From: Mesorhizobium sp. SOD10
Lineage (GTDB): Bacteria > Pseudomonadota > Alphaproteobacteria > Rhizobiales > Rhizobiaceae
DNA: 64,000 bases
Direction of reading: 5' to 3'
NCBI GenBank assembly: GCA_000824805.1
Contig: CCNA01000023.1
Span: forward strand, 116,049-180,048
Shown here: one piece after another, positions 34,122-43,515 of the stretch
Layout: every line of letters starts with the position of its first letter
Numbering within the stretch: position 1 is the stretch's first letter
Position numbers and translations under genes: made by a program
The notes under the pieces: model-generated
Told to the model about the DNA's origin: nothing
Database searches by the model: none
What the model saw: only the letters and a program-made list of their open reading frames with translations

Positions 34122-35321
34122 ATGACATTGCCGACAGACCCTGCCGCCAACCTTGCCGCCCTGATCCGTTGTCCTTCCGTGACGCCCGCCGAAGGCGGCG
34201 CGCTTGCCGCGCTGGAAGGTATGCTGAAACCGCTCGGCTTCTCGGTCGAACGTCCAGCCTTCTCGGAAGTCGGCACGCCGGACATCGAAAATCTCTATGC
34301 GCGGCGCTCGGGCAACGGCCCGCACCTGATGTTTGCCGGCCATACCGATGTCGTGCCGGTGGGTGACGAGGCGGCCTGGACGCATCCGCCTTTCGCCGCC
34401 GAAATCGCCAATGGCGAGATGTATGGCAGAGGTGCCGTCGACATGAAGGGCGGCATCGCCTGCTTCGTCGCCGCGGTGGCGCGCCATGTCGCCAAGAATG
34501 GCGGCCCAAAAGGCTCGGTGTCGCTGCTCATCACCGGCGACGAGGAAGGACCGGCCATCAACGGCACCACCAAGCTGCTCGACTGGGCGGCGGCCAAGGG
34601 CGAGAAGTGGGATGCGTCGATCGTCGGCGAGCCGACCAATCCGGACACGCTCGGCGATATGATCAAGATCGGCCGGCGCGGCTCGCTGTCGGGCAGCGTG
34701 ACCGTGAATGGGCGCCAGGGCCATGTCGCCTATCCGCAGCTTGCCGACAACCCGGTTCGCGGGCTGATGAGCCTCGTCGACGCGCTGCTCCATCCGGTGT
34801 TCGACAAGGGAACGAAGGATTTCCAGCCGACCAACCTCGAAGTGACGTCGATCGATGTCGGCAACCCGGCGACCAACGTCATCCCGGCCAAGGCGACGGC
34901 CATTTTCAACATCCGCTTCAACGACAGCTGGGACGCCGAATCGGTCCAGGCCGAGATCCACAACCGGCTCGACCAGGCAGCGGGCCGCAAGAAATACCGG
35001 CCGGGCAAGAAGACGCCGGTCGACTACGAGCTTGTCTGGCGCGACCGGCCGAGCCATGTCTTCCTGACCCGCGACGACAGGCTGATCGATACGCTGAGCG
35101 GCTCGGTCAGAGCCGTGGTCGGCAAGACGCCGGCGCTCTCCACCTCCGGCGGCACCTCGGACGCTCGCTTCATCAAGGATTATTGCCCGGTGGTCGAGTT
35201 CGGCCTGGTCGGCAAGACCATGCATATGGTGGACGAGCGCGTCGCCCTTGCCGATCTCGAGACGCTGACGCAAATCTACGAACGCTTCATCGAAGACTGG
35301 TTCGGACAAGGCCTCGCGTAA
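34122..35321 (+). CDS. dapE: Succinyl-diaminopimelate desuccinylase
   Basis: A 399-residue di-zinc M20 peptidase-family enzyme removing succinate from N-succinyl-LL-diaminopimelate in lysine and peptidoglycan precursor synthesis. It has the motifs FAGHTDVVPVGD (first metal His/Asp), GRGAVDMKGG, TGDEEGPA (catalytic and metal Glu) and the C-terminal KTMHMVDE. I chose ATG 34122; an in-frame GTG at 34086 adds 12 residues. A four-pass-type membrane protein gene follows after 2 bp. Confidence 0.95.
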   Translation: MTLPTDPAANLAALIRCPSVTPAEGGALAALEGMLKPLGFSVERPAFSEVGTPDIENLYARRSGNGPHLMFAGHTDVVPVGDEAAWTHPPFAAEIANGEMYGRGAVDMKGGIACFVAAVARHVAKNGGPKGSVSLLITGDEEGPAINGTTKLLDWAAAKGEKWDASIVGEPTNPDTLGDMIKIGRRGSLSGSVTVNGRQGHVAYPQLADNPVRGLMSLVDALLHPVFDKGTKDFQPTNLEVTSIDVGNPATNVIPAKATAIFNIRFNDSWDAESVQAEIHNRLDQAAGRKKYRPGKKTPVDYELVWRDRPSHVFLTRDDRLIDTLSGSVRAVVGKTPALSTSGGTSDARFIKDYCPVVEFGLVGKTMHMVDERVALADLETLTQIYERFIEDWFGQGLA

Positions 35322-35323
35322 CC

Positions 35324-35929
35324 ATGTTGTCGGCAGACGAAACCTACGCCTCGCTTGCGGGCGCCTGGCGGCTGATGTTCGGCAAGGCCGACGGGTTGCG
35401 CCTGCTCGACCTTTCAGCGGACGGTTTCTGGAACTCCTTCTTCGCCATCGTCGTGGCGGCGCCGGCGCTGATCGTCGGCTGGGTCGGGATCGCCAACGAG
35501 ATCGGCGACCCGGACGCCTTCGCCGGACGCCTCGGCATGCTGATCCGGCTGGCGACCGTCGATCTCGGCTCCTGGGTGCTGCCGCTGGTGGCGCTGGCGC
35601 TGGTCGCGCCGCGTGCCGGCATCGGCGGCCGTTTCGTCCACTATGTCGTCGCGTCCAACTGGACGTCGGCGATCATCGCCTGGCTGATGCTGCCCTCGGC
35701 GCTGCTCAGGCTCTTCCTCCCCTCAAGCAGCGAGGTCGCCAGCCTGTTGTCGCTGGTTCTGTTCGCCCTGTCGATGGTGCTCACCTGGCGCATGACCAAC
35801 ACAACCATCGGCAAAGGCCCCGCGGCAGGCACGGCCGTGTTCGTCGGCATGTTCGTTGCCTCGCTGCTCGTCCTGTTCGGCCTGCAGGCGCTGCTCGGCA
35901 TCGACATACCGGACAGCACGACCGGTTAG
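35324..35929 (+). CDS. Polytopic membrane protein between dapE and truA
   Basis: A 201-residue protein with about five hydrophobic segments (roughly 32-50, 70-95, 100-125, 135-152 and 168-190). I do not recognise a named family; genes of this kind follow dapE in related rhizobia, from memory. ATG 35324 lies 2 bp after the dapE stop, so translation is probably coupled. Its 3' end overlaps convergent truA by 4 bp. The longer in-frame reading from 34607 runs through dapE and is rejected. Confidence 0.75.
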   Translation: MLSADETYASLAGAWRLMFGKADGLRLLDLSADGFWNSFFAIVVAAPALIVGWVGIANEIGDPDAFAGRLGMLIRLATVDLGSWVLPLVALALVAPRAGIGGRFVHYVVASNWTSAIIAWLMLPSALLRLFLPSSSEVASLLSLVLFALSMVLTWRMTNTTIGKGPAAGTAVFVGMFVASLLVLFGLQALLGIDIPDSTTG

Positions 35930-36714
35930 ATATCGGTGTCCCTGGTCATGGCGGATTTGCCGGGCGCCTCCGGATAATCGACCCCGACGAGAAACAGCCC
36001 ATCCGGCGGGGCCACCTGGCCGCAGGCGGCGCGGTCGCGCGCTTCGAGCGCCGCCTTGAGATCGGCGGCGTCCCAGGAGCCGTCACCGACTCGCCTCAGC
36101 GAGCCGACCATCGAACGAACCTGGTTGTGCAGGAAGGAGCGCGCCGAACTGCGCACCTCGATAAAGTCGCCATTGCGGCCGACGTCGAGTCGGTCGAGCG
36201 TCCGGACGGGGCTCTCGGCCTGGCACTGGGTGGAGCGGAAGGTGGTGAAGTCATGCTTTCCGAGCAGTATTTTGGCCGCCTCATGCATGGCCTCCGCGTC
36301 GAGCCGCTTCGGGACCCACCAGACCTTGCCTTTTTCCAGCGCCGCCGGCCCCCGGCGATTGAGGATGCGATAGAGATAATGGCGGCCGGTGGCGGAAAAG
36401 CGCGCGTCGAAATCGTCCGCGACAATCATCGCCTTGAGGATGGCGACGCGCGCCCCGGCCGCCTGCAGATGAGCGTTGACCGCGTCGCGCACCTTGTCGC
36501 CCGACCACGCTTTGGCGAGATCGACATGGGCCACCTGGGCGGTGGCGTGCACGCCCGCATCGGTGCGGCCGGCGGCCCGTATTCTTACGTCCTCGCCACA
36601 GAACTTCCCGATCGCCTGCTCGATCGCCTGCTGCACCGAAGGCTGGTCGGCCTGATGCTGCCAGCCGGCGAATTGGCTGCCGTCATATTCGATGTCGAGC
36701 CGAAAACGCGGCAT
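35926..36714 (-). CDS. truA: tRNA pseudouridine(38-40) synthase
   Basis: A 262-residue pseudouridine synthase modifying uridines 38-40 of the tRNA anticodon stem. The catalytic Asp is in GRTDAGVHA (about 51-59), and the N-terminal RFRLDIEYDGSQFAGWQ and distal FLHNQVRSMVGSL match TruA. It ends 4 bp inside the convergent membrane-protein gene. Upstream on the same strand are GNAT, fmt and def, separated from truA by a palindromic repeat. Confidence 0.96.
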   Translation of the reverse strand: MPRFRLDIEYDGSQFAGWQHQADQPSVQQAIEQAIGKFCGEDVRIRAAGRTDAGVHATAQVAHVDLAKAWSGDKVRDAVNAHLQAAGARVAILKAMIVADDFDARFSATGRHYLYRILNRRGPAALEKGKVWWVPKRLDAEAMHEAAKILLGKHDFTTFRSTQCQAESPVRTLDRLDVGRNGDFIEVRSSARSFLHNQVRSMVGSLRRVGDGSWDAADLKAALEARDRAACGQVAPPDGLFLVGVDYPEAPGKSAMTRDTDI

Positions 36715-36761
36715 GTTCAGACGATTACCGATGTCTGAGACGAGACCTTGTTTTCTCGGTG

Positions 36762-36810
36762 GAGCATGATCTTACCCGAAAACCGGTTCCCACTTTTCGG
36801 GATCATGCTC
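36762..36810. repeat. Short palindromic repeat, 'AAACCGGTTCCCACTTT' family, copy 2
   Basis: GAGCATGATC (36762-36771) and GATCATGCTC (36801-36810) are perfect 10-bp arms around CCCGAAAACCGGTTCCCACT. It abuts the stop codon of the GNAT gene and lies between GNAT and truA. This palindrome is widespread in rhizobial genomes from general knowledge. Confidence 0.88.
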
Positions 36811-37316
36811 TAAGCGGCCAAAGCGGTGAAAGCCGAAGCGTAGACCAGTCTGCCGGTCTCGGGCGCGTCGCCCCAGGCCAAAGCCTGCAGCGCTTCGCCC
36901 TGATATTCGCTCTCGAAACCAGCAGCACGGGCATGGGTATAACCGAAGCGGCCGTAATAGGTCGGGTCGCCCAGAACCACGGCAAGCGTCTCGCCGGCTT
37001 CCTTGAGCCGCACATGCGCCTCGCGGATCAGCGCGCCGCCGATGCCAGTGCCGTGAAAGGAGGGTTCGACCGCCAGCGGCGCCAGCGCGACGGCCGCGAA
37101 ACGCTTGCCGCCATTCTGCACGTAAAGCCTGGAAAACAGGATATGGCCGACAACCTGGCCGTCTTCTTCGGCAACCAGCTCGACGACGGCGTCGCCGCCG
37201 GTGACCAGCGCGTCGACCAGGCCGGCTTCCGCCTGCTGGCCAAAGGCATGCTCTTCGACGAGACGGATCGCCTCGCGATCCCGCGGCGTCGCCGCGCGTA
37301 TCGACATCATGCTCAT
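36810..37316 (-). CDS. GNAT-family N-acetyltransferase (YhbS-like)
   Basis: A 168-residue acetyl-CoA-dependent transferase. The GNAT motif A is LAVEPSFHGTGIGGALIREAH (about 80-100), followed by VVLGDPTYYGRFGYTHARAAGF, the YhbS-like pattern. The substrate is unknown. The start overlaps the fmt stop by four bases (ATGA), so it is translated with def-fmt. The 3' end abuts a palindromic repeat that could limit read-through into truA. Confidence 0.88.
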   Translation of the reverse strand: MSMMSIRAATPRDREAIRLVEEHAFGQQAEAGLVDALVTGGDAVVELVAEEDGQVVGHILFSRLYVQNGGKRFAAVALAPLAVEPSFHGTGIGGALIREAHVRLKEAGETLAVVLGDPTYYGRFGYTHARAAGFESEYQGEALQALAWGDAPETGRLVYASAFTALAA

Positions 37317-38248
37317 GTGAGTTTCATTCCTTTTGCGATCTTGGCTCCGCGCAAGAACTCCTGCGCGGCGGCAGGCCTTCCGCCCGCCCGTTGAACTTCG
37401 ACCAGCCTGACCGCGCCCGATCCGCAGGCGACCGTCAGCCGGTCATCGAGAATTCCTCCCGACTCGCCGACGCCATCCGAGAGCGTCGAGCGAAGCAGTT
37501 TCAGCCGCTCCATGCGGCCGCCAATTTCGACCTCGCACCACGCGCCCGGGAAGGGCGAGAGGCCGCGAATGTGATTGTGGACTTCGCCAGAAGGCCGCGT
37601 CCAGTCTACGCGTGTCTCCGATTTATCGATCTTTCGGGCGTAGGTCACCCCTTCCGCCGCCTGCGGGGTAAATGTCAGACAATTTATCCCCAACTGCGCG
37701 AGCGCCTCAACCATCAACGAAGCGCCCTGAGCCATCAGGAGGTCATGCAATTCGCCGGCCGTCATATCGGGTGCGATGGCGCATTTTTCAACCATCGCCA
37801 CCGGTCCGGTGTCCAGGCCCTCTTCCATCTTCATGACCATCATGCCGGTCCAGGCATCGCCGGCCATGATGGCGCGTTGGATGGGAGCAGCACCACGCCA
37901 GCGTGGCAAAAGCGAGGCATGGCCGTTGAGGCAGCCGAGCCTAGGGGCGTCCAAGATGGCTTTCGGCAACAACAGGCCATAAGCGACGACGACCGCGACA
38001 TCGGCGTGCAAGCCAGCAAAAGCCTGCTGCTCGGCCTCGCCTTTTAGCGATGAGGGCGTGCGCACTTCGAGCCCCAGCCGTTCGGCTTCGCGCTGCACCG
38101 GGGATGGCGTCAATTCCAGACCGCGCCGGCCCGCGGCGCGCGGCGGCTGGGTGTAGACGGCCGCGATCTCGTGACCGGCCCCGGCGATGGCGCGCAGCGT
38201 CGGCACGGAAAAATCCGGCGTGCCCATGAAGATGACGCGAAGCGGCAT
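37313..38248 (-). CDS. fmt: Methionyl-tRNA formyltransferase
   Basis: A 311-residue enzyme that formylates initiator Met-tRNA using 10-formyl-tetrahydrofolate. The N-terminal MPLRVIFMGTPDFSVPTLRA, the active-site region NGHASLLPRWRGAAPIQRAI, and the C-terminal tRNA-binding domain (AEGVTYARKIDKSETRVDW onward) are all present at normal length. It lies downstream of def (58-bp gap) and overlaps the GNAT gene. Confidence 0.97.
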   Translation of the reverse strand: MPLRVIFMGTPDFSVPTLRAIAGAGHEIAAVYTQPPRAAGRRGLELTPSPVQREAERLGLEVRTPSSLKGEAEQQAFAGLHADVAVVVAYGLLLPKAILDAPRLGCLNGHASLLPRWRGAAPIQRAIMAGDAWTGMMVMKMEEGLDTGPVAMVEKCAIAPDMTAGELHDLLMAQGASLMVEALAQLGINCLTFTPQAAEGVTYARKIDKSETRVDWTRPSGEVHNHIRGLSPFPGAWCEVEIGGRMERLKLLRSTLSDGVGESGGILDDRLTVACGSGAVRLVEVQRAGGRPAAAQEFLRGAKIAKGMKLT

Positions 38249-38306
38249 GAGGTGCTGCGATCCTGTTTTGCGCCAGGCTCGGGTGCTCGCGCGGCCGAAG
38301 AGGCCC

Positions 38307-38837
38307 CTAGCCCACCATCTTGCCCGGCGCCTTGTCCCTGGCGAGTTTCTTGAACTTTCGCACCACCATGTCGCGCTTGAGCTTCGAGATGTGATCGATG
38401 AACAGCACGCCGTTCAAATGGTCGATCTCGTGCTGCAGGCAGGTGGCCATCAGGCCTTCCGCCTGCATCTCCTGCAATTTGCCGTCGCGGTCGAGATATT
38501 TCACCCACACGGAAGCCGGTCGCTCGACCTCGGCATAATAGTCCGGGATCGACAGGCAGCCTTCCTCATAGACCGAACGCTGGTCGGCGCTTTCAAGGAT
38601 TTCCGGGTTGATGAAGACATGCGGCTCCGGCGGCTCGCCCTCCTTGGCGAGGTCGATGACCAACAGACGTCGCGGCACGCCGACCTGGATCGCCGCAAGG
38701 CCGATGCCCGGCGCGTCATACATGGTCTCCAGCATGTCGTCGGCGAGCTTGCGCAAATCGGCGTCGACGCGCTCGACCGGCTTGGAAACCTGGCGCAGGA
38801 CGGGATCGGGAAGGATGATGAGCGGCTTGATCGACAT
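38307..38837 (-). CDS. def: Peptide deformylase
   Basis: A 176-residue metalloenzyme that removes the formyl group from nascent proteins. The three motifs are GIGLAAIQVG, EEGCLSIPD (metal Cys) and QHEIDHLNG (two metal His and catalytic Glu), all intact, so it is an active type-1 deformylase. It is the first gene of the def-fmt-GNAT group, the usual pairing of formylation and deformylation. It is divergent from rmuC across 104 bp. Confidence 0.97.
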   Translation of the reverse strand: MSIKPLIILPDPVLRQVSKPVERVDADLRKLADDMLETMYDAPGIGLAAIQVGVPRRLLVIDLAKEGEPPEPHVFINPEILESADQRSVYEEGCLSIPDYYAEVERPASVWVKYLDRDGKLQEMQAEGLMATCLQHEIDHLNGVLFIDHISKLKRDMVVRKFKKLARDKAPGKMVG

Positions 38838-38941
38838 GGCGTCTCACCTAAGACCTCGCTTGACAAGCGTCAACCGGGGCAGCTTTGGCTTGTTCACGTT
38901 TTGATCTGTGCCAGGCGGCCGAATCGGTTATGCTGCCTCTC

Positions 38942-40195
38942 ATGAACGACATGACCTCGATCCTTTCGCAACCGGTCGCGCGGCTCGGCGCCTCTACGAT
39001 CACGCTCGGCCACGCGCTCGCTTTCACCCTCGTCCTGTTCGTCGTTCTTTTCGCGGCGCTGGTTATCGCCCTGTGGCGCGCGGCCAAGGCGCGCGCGGTT
39101 GCCGCGGCGGAAGCCGTCGACCATGCCCGCGACACCGAGGCGCGCATTGCCGACGTGCTGCAGGCGCAGGCCGAGATGCAGGGCCGCATGGGGGCCATCG
39201 CCGAAGTGTTCGGGGCGCGGCAGGCCGAGCTTACCCAGTCGCTCGGACAGCGGCTCGACGCCATGACCGGACGCCTCGGCCAGACCATGGCCGAGCAGAC
39301 CAGGTCGACGCATGAAAGCCTCGCCAAGCTGCAGGAGCGGCTGGCGGTGATCGATACCGCGCAAGGCAACATCCAGTCCTTGGCCGGCCAGGTCGTGCAG
39401 CTGCAGGCGATCCTCTCAAACAAACAGACGCGCGGCGCCTTCGGCCAGTCGCGCATGGAGGCGATCGTCGCCGACGGCCTGCCGCACGGCGCCTATGAGT
39501 TCCAGGCGAGCCTCTCCAACGGCAGCCGGCCCGACTGCCTGGTGCGGATGCCGAACGGCGCGCCGATGCTCGCCATCGACGCCAAGTTCCCGCTGGAGGC
39601 GTGGAACGCCATCCGCGCCGCCGAGGGCGCCGACATGCAGAAGGTTGCGGCGCAGGCGTTCCGGCGCGACATCGAGGTGCATATCCGCGATATCGCCGAA
39701 AAATACCTGATCCAGGGCGAGACGCAGGATACGGCCTTCATGTTCGTGCCGTCGGAATCGGTGTTCGCCGAGATTCATGAGAATTTCGAAGCGGTGGTGC
39801 AGAAGGCGCATCGCGCCCGGGTCGTCATCGTCTCGCCGTCGCTGCTGATGCTGTCGATCCAGGTGATCCAGGCGATCCTCAAGGACGCGCGCATGCGCGA
39901 GCAGGCGCATCTGATCCAGGGCGAGGTCATCCGGCTGATGGAGGATGTGGCGCGCGTCGACGAGCGGGTGCGCCGGCTGCAGACGCATTTCGGCCAGGCG
40001 GCGCGGGACATAGACGACATCCTGGTCTCGACATCCAAGGTGACCAAACGCGGCCAGAAGATCGAGGCGCTGGAATTCGCCGAAGGCGAAACCGAGGCGC
40101 CGCGCGGCGGTCCCGCCAAGGCGGAAGCCGGCGCGCGCGTAGCCGATTCAAAGACCGGTCAGCTCAGGCTGCGGGTCGTCGAAGGCGACGAGTAG
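38942..40195 (+). CDS. rmuC: DNA recombination protein RmuC homologue
   Basis: A 417-residue protein with one N-terminal membrane helix (about 23-45), a long coiled coil (about 50-150) and the RmuC nuclease-like domain (about 160-370). The latter carries LVRMPNGAPMLAIDAKFPLEAW with the conserved Asp and Lys of the PD-(D/E)XK-type core, and ETQDTAFMFVPSESVFAEIHE. RmuC limits inversion at short inverted repeats in E. coli. ATG 38942 is chosen; ATG 38930 is also in frame. It is divergent from def. Confidence 0.92.
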   Translation: MNDMTSILSQPVARLGASTITLGHALAFTLVLFVVLFAALVIALWRAAKARAVAAAEAVDHARDTEARIADVLQAQAEMQGRMGAIAEVFGARQAELTQSLGQRLDAMTGRLGQTMAEQTRSTHESLAKLQERLAVIDTAQGNIQSLAGQVVQLQAILSNKQTRGAFGQSRMEAIVADGLPHGAYEFQASLSNGSRPDCLVRMPNGAPMLAIDAKFPLEAWNAIRAAEGADMQKVAAQAFRRDIEVHIRDIAEKYLIQGETQDTAFMFVPSESVFAEIHENFEAVVQKAHRARVVIVSPSLLMLSIQVIQAILKDARMREQAHLIQGEVIRLMEDVARVDERVRRLQTHFGQAARDIDDILVSTSKVTKRGQKIEALEFAEGETEAPRGGPAKAEAGARVADSKTGQLRLRVVEGDE

Positions 40196-40364
40196 CCGGT
40201 CAAGCGCCAGAAAAGGGTGAAGTCTTCGCTTCCGTCGTCCTGGGCAAAGGTAATGGCCGCCGGCTCCGCAATCGCCAACCTTGTCTCCATGACATTTTTT
40301 CGTTGGCGCGTTGCGGTCTTTTGCGTGCACCATGGGCGATCCCATTCTCGCAAGGCCCTCGCCC

Positions 40365-41342
40365 ATGACCACCCTGCCCGGCATCCAAGACATCCGCGCC
40401 GCCGCCGAGCGGCTTTCCGGCCTGATCGTCGAAACGCCGCTGATCGAATCGCCGGAGCTCAACAGGCGTCATGGCGGCCGCATCCTGTTCAAGCCCGAGA
40501 CGCTGCAGCGCACCGGCTCCTTCAAGATCCGCGGCGCCTACAACAAGCTGTCGTCGCTCAGCGAGGAAGAGCGCGGCCGCGGCGTCGTGGCTTTCTCTTC
40601 CGGCAACCATGCGCAAGGCGTGGCGACGTCGGCCGCCATGTTCGGCGTCAGGGCGGTCATCGCCATGCCGGCCGACGCGCCGGCGCTGAAAGTCGGCAAT
40701 GTCCGCAAGATGGGTGCCGAAGTGGTGCCGTTCGACCGCTTCAAGGACGACCGCATGGCGGTCGTGCGCCCCTATATCGAGAAAGGCATGGTGCTGGTGC
40801 CGCCCTTCGACGATCCGGCGATCATCGCCGGCCAGGGCACGATCGGCCTGGAGCTGATGCGGCAGGCGAAAGCGCTTGGCGTAGCGCTCGATGCCGTCGT
40901 CGTGCCTTGCGGCGGCGGCGGCCTGTCGAGCGGGATTTCCCTCGCCGTCAAGGATGCCTCGCCGCATACGCAAGTCTGGGCTGTCGAGCCCGAGCATTTC
41001 GACGACACGCGCCGCTCGTTGGCCAAGGGCGAGCGGGTCGCGAACGAGCCCGGCCACAGCTCGATCTGCGATGCGCTGCTTACCGCCGAACCGGGCGCCA
41101 TCACCTTCGAGATCAACCGCCGGAATCTCGCCGGCGCCGTCGCCGTCTCCGACAAGGCCGCCGCGCAGGCGATGCGCGATGCCATGGCGCATTTGAAGCT
41201 GGTCGTCGAGCCCGGCGGCTGCGTCGCGCTTGCCGCGCTCTCGTCCGGCGAGATCGACCTTGCCGGCAAAGACGTCGCCGTGGTGCTGTCCGGCGGCAAT
41301 GTCGATTTCGGCACCTATGCGGAGATCATGGCGGCGGCGTAG
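40365..41342 (+). CDS. Threonine/serine dehydratase-like PLP enzyme
   Basis: A 325-residue fold-type II PLP enzyme. The cofactor Lys is in RTGSFKIRGAYNK, the phosphate cradle is CGGGGLSSG, and SSGNHAQGVA is the substrate loop. The length equals catabolic or serine racemase-type threonine dehydratases with no regulatory domain. It would convert threonine or serine to 2-oxobutyrate or pyruvate, but racemase or hydroxyaspartate activity is also possible. ATG 40365 is preferred by family alignment; ATG 40332 and TTG 40311 are in-frame alternatives. Confidence 0.87.
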   Translation: MTTLPGIQDIRAAAERLSGLIVETPLIESPELNRRHGGRILFKPETLQRTGSFKIRGAYNKLSSLSEEERGRGVVAFSSGNHAQGVATSAAMFGVRAVIAMPADAPALKVGNVRKMGAEVVPFDRFKDDRMAVVRPYIEKGMVLVPPFDDPAIIAGQGTIGLELMRQAKALGVALDAVVVPCGGGGLSSGISLAVKDASPHTQVWAVEPEHFDDTRRSLAKGERVANEPGHSSICDALLTAEPGAITFEINRRNLAGAVAVSDKAAAQAMRDAMAHLKLVVEPGGCVALAALSSGEIDLAGKDVAVVLSGGNVDFGTYAEIMAAA

Positions 41343-41376
41343 GGGTGCTGCACGCGGGAAGCGCCGCGATCAGTCA

Positions 41377-41408
41377 CACCCCCCTGGCCGGCAGGGCGGA
41401 GGGGGGTG
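41377..41408. repeat. G/C-run palindrome after the dehydratase gene
   Basis: CACCCCCC (41377-41384) and GGGGGGTG (41401-41408) form an 8-bp stem in the 119-bp gap between convergent genes. It could terminate both transcripts, but resembles a dispersed rhizobial element with C- and G-runs. Confidence 0.5.
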
Positions 41409-41461
41409 CTGTCCGTCCAGCCTGGGCTTTTGTGCGCTAAGAGACCTTCGTCGTGAGACTT

Positions 41462-42598
41462 TCAGTCCAGCGTCCGCCTGAAGCGCACCAGCGCCACGCC
41501 GGCAAACAACGCCACGAAGACGACCAGCCAGCCGATTTCCGTCGCCACGGCCGGAAGCTCCGCCCCCTTCAGCATGACCGCGCGGGTGATGCGCAGGAAA
41601 TGCGTCAGCGGAAAAATCTCGCCGAAGGCCTGCGCCCAGCCCGGCATGCCGCGATAGGGAAACATGAAGCCCGACAGCATGATCGAGGGCAGGAAGAAGA
41701 AGAAGGTGAGCTGCAGCGCCTGCATCTGCGTGCGCGCGATCGTCGAGATCGTATAGCCGAGCAGCACCAGCGACAGCACGAACACAAGCACGGTCGAGAG
41801 CAGCAGCGACAGCGACCCCATGAAGGGAATGGCAAACAGAAGTTTCGCCGCGGCCAGCACCACCACCACCTGCACGGCGCCCACCACAAGATAAGGCAGC
41901 ACCTTGCCCAGCATGATCTCGAGCGGGCTCGACGGCATGGCCAGAAGGTTTTCCATCGTGCCGCGCTCGGTCTCGCGCGTCAGCGCGATCGAGGTCATCA
42001 TCACCATCGTCATCTGCAGGATAACGCCGAGCAGGCCGGGAACGATGTTGTATTGCGAGATGCCTTCCGGGTTGTAGCGCCGATGCACCACGACGTCGAG
42101 CTGGCCCCGCGCCGCCTCCTTGGCCGCTTCCTGCGTGCCCTGCGCCCTGAGCAGGGCCTGGCCGGCGATGGTGCCGAGCGTCGAGATGGCGCCGCTCGCC
42201 ACCGCCGGATCGGTGGCGTCGGCCTCGATCAGGATCTGCGGATTGTCGCCGCGCTCGACGCGGCGCGCGAAATCGGCGGGAATGGTGACGACGAAAGAGA
42301 CATCACCGCGCGCCATAAGGAACTCGGCTTCCGCCGCACTTTGCGCGACATGGTCGAAGCGGTAGTAGCCGGTGGTCTGCAGCGCCGAGACCATCGCCCG
42401 CGTATAGGGATCGCTGCTGGTCGCGACGAGTGCCGCAGGCAGGCTCTTCGGGTCGTTGTTGATCGCATAGCCGAACAGCACCAGCTGGATCAGCGGCACG
42501 CCCAGCATCATGGCGAAGGTGATGCGGTCGCGCCGCATCTGGATGAACTCCTTGATCAGCAGCGCGCCGAGCCTGGCGAAGGAGAAGACCGCGTTCAT
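41462..42598 (-). CDS. ABC-2 type exporter permease (YbhS/YbhR-like)
   Basis: A 378-residue ABC-2 permease with an N-terminal anchor helix (about 25-45), a large periplasmic domain (about 50-180) and five C-terminal helices. The family motif GTMENLLAMPSSPLEIMLGKVLPY and MFPYRGMPGWAQAFGEIFPLTHFLRI are present. It works with the upstream ATPase and HlyD-type adaptor as a drug or toxin exporter. ATG 42598 overlaps the ATPase stop (ATGA). Only one permease is present, where E. coli has ybhS and ybhR, so it may homodimerise. Confidence 0.9.
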   Translation of the reverse strand: MNAVFSFARLGALLIKEFIQMRRDRITFAMMLGVPLIQLVLFGYAINNDPKSLPAALVATSSDPYTRAMVSALQTTGYYRFDHVAQSAAEAEFLMARGDVSFVVTIPADFARRVERGDNPQILIEADATDPAVASGAISTLGTIAGQALLRAQGTQEAAKEAARGQLDVVVHRRYNPEGISQYNIVPGLLGVILQMTMVMMTSIALTRETERGTMENLLAMPSSPLEIMLGKVLPYLVVGAVQVVVVLAAAKLLFAIPFMGSLSLLLSTVLVFVLSLVLLGYTISTIARTQMQALQLTFFFFLPSIMLSGFMFPYRGMPGWAQAFGEIFPLTHFLRITRAVMLKGAELPAVATEIGWLVVFVALFAGVALVRFRRTLD

Positions 42599-43515
42599 GC
42601 CATATTGTCCTTCGAGCCGGACATGAACTGGATGAAGACATCCTCGAGGCTGGTCTCGCCGGGCTTCACCGTGACGCCCTTGTGCTCCTTCTCGACATCG
42701 GCGAGCGCCTTTTCCAGCGCCGCCTTGTCGGAGCCGACGACATGCAGCGTGGCGCCGAACGGCGCCACTTGGTCGACGCCGGGGCGGCCCTGCAGCGCCC
42801 CTGCCACCTGGTCGAGCCGCGGCCCCTGCAAGACGAAAGTCGTCAGCCCGGCATTCTTCACCACCTCGTCCACCGTGCCGGTGGCAAGCATCTTGCCGTA
42901 GGAGATGTAGCTGATGCGGTGGCAGCGCTCGGCCTCGTCCATGTAATGGGTGGAGACAAGCACCGTCAGCCCGCCACCGGCGAGGCGATGGATCTCGTCC
43001 CAGAACTCGCGCCGCGCCTTGGGATCGACGCCGGCCGTCGGCTCGTCGAGCAGAAGCAGCTTCGGCTTGTGCATGATGCAGGCCGCGAGCGCCAGCCGCT
43101 GCTTCCAGCCGCCGGAAAGCGTGCCGGCCAGCTGGTTGCGGCGGCTCGTCAGGCCGAGCTCCTGGAGCGTGCGCGAGACATATTCCTCGACCGGCTTCAG
43201 CTGATAGAGCCGCGCCACGAATTCGAGATTCTCGCCGATCGTCAGATCCTCGTAGAAGGAGAATTTCTGCGTCATGTAGCCGACTTCGCGCTTGATCCTG
43301 AGCGCGTCGTTGCGGATGTCGAAGCCAAGCACCGTGCCGTCGCCCTCGTCCGGCGTCAAAAGCCCGCACATGATGCGGATGGTTGTCGTCTTGCCCGAGC
43401 CGTTCGGCCCGAGGAAGCCGACGATCTCGCCTTCGGCCACCGTCATCGTCACGTGGTCGACGACGGTCTTGTCGCCGAAGCACTTGACCAGGCCGCGAAC
43501 GTCGATGACGTTCAT
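42595..43515 (-). CDS. ABC transporter ATP-binding protein (YbhF-like)
   Basis: A 306-residue ATPase. Walker A is GPNGSGKTT (about 36-44), the signature is LSGGWKQR (about 134-141), and Walker B is LLLLDEPTAGVDP. The C-terminal 90 residues form the extension seen in drug exporters, ending near ETSLEDVFIQFM. It energises the downstream ABC-2 permease. E. coli YbhF has two ATPase modules; this has one. Start and stop both overlap neighbours by four bases. Confidence 0.93.
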   Translation of the reverse strand: MNVIDVRGLVKCFGDKTVVDHVTMTVAEGEIVGFLGPNGSGKTTTIRIMCGLLTPDEGDGTVLGFDIRNDALRIKREVGYMTQKFSFYEDLTIGENLEFVARLYQLKPVEEYVSRTLQELGLTSRRNQLAGTLSGGWKQRLALAACIMHKPKLLLLDEPTAGVDPKARREFWDEIHRLAGGGLTVLVSTHYMDEAERCHRISYISYGKMLATGTVDEVVKNAGLTTFVLQGPRLDQVAGALQGRPGVDQVAPFGATLHVVGSDKAALEKALADVEKEHKGVTVKPGETSLEDVFIQFMSGSKDNMA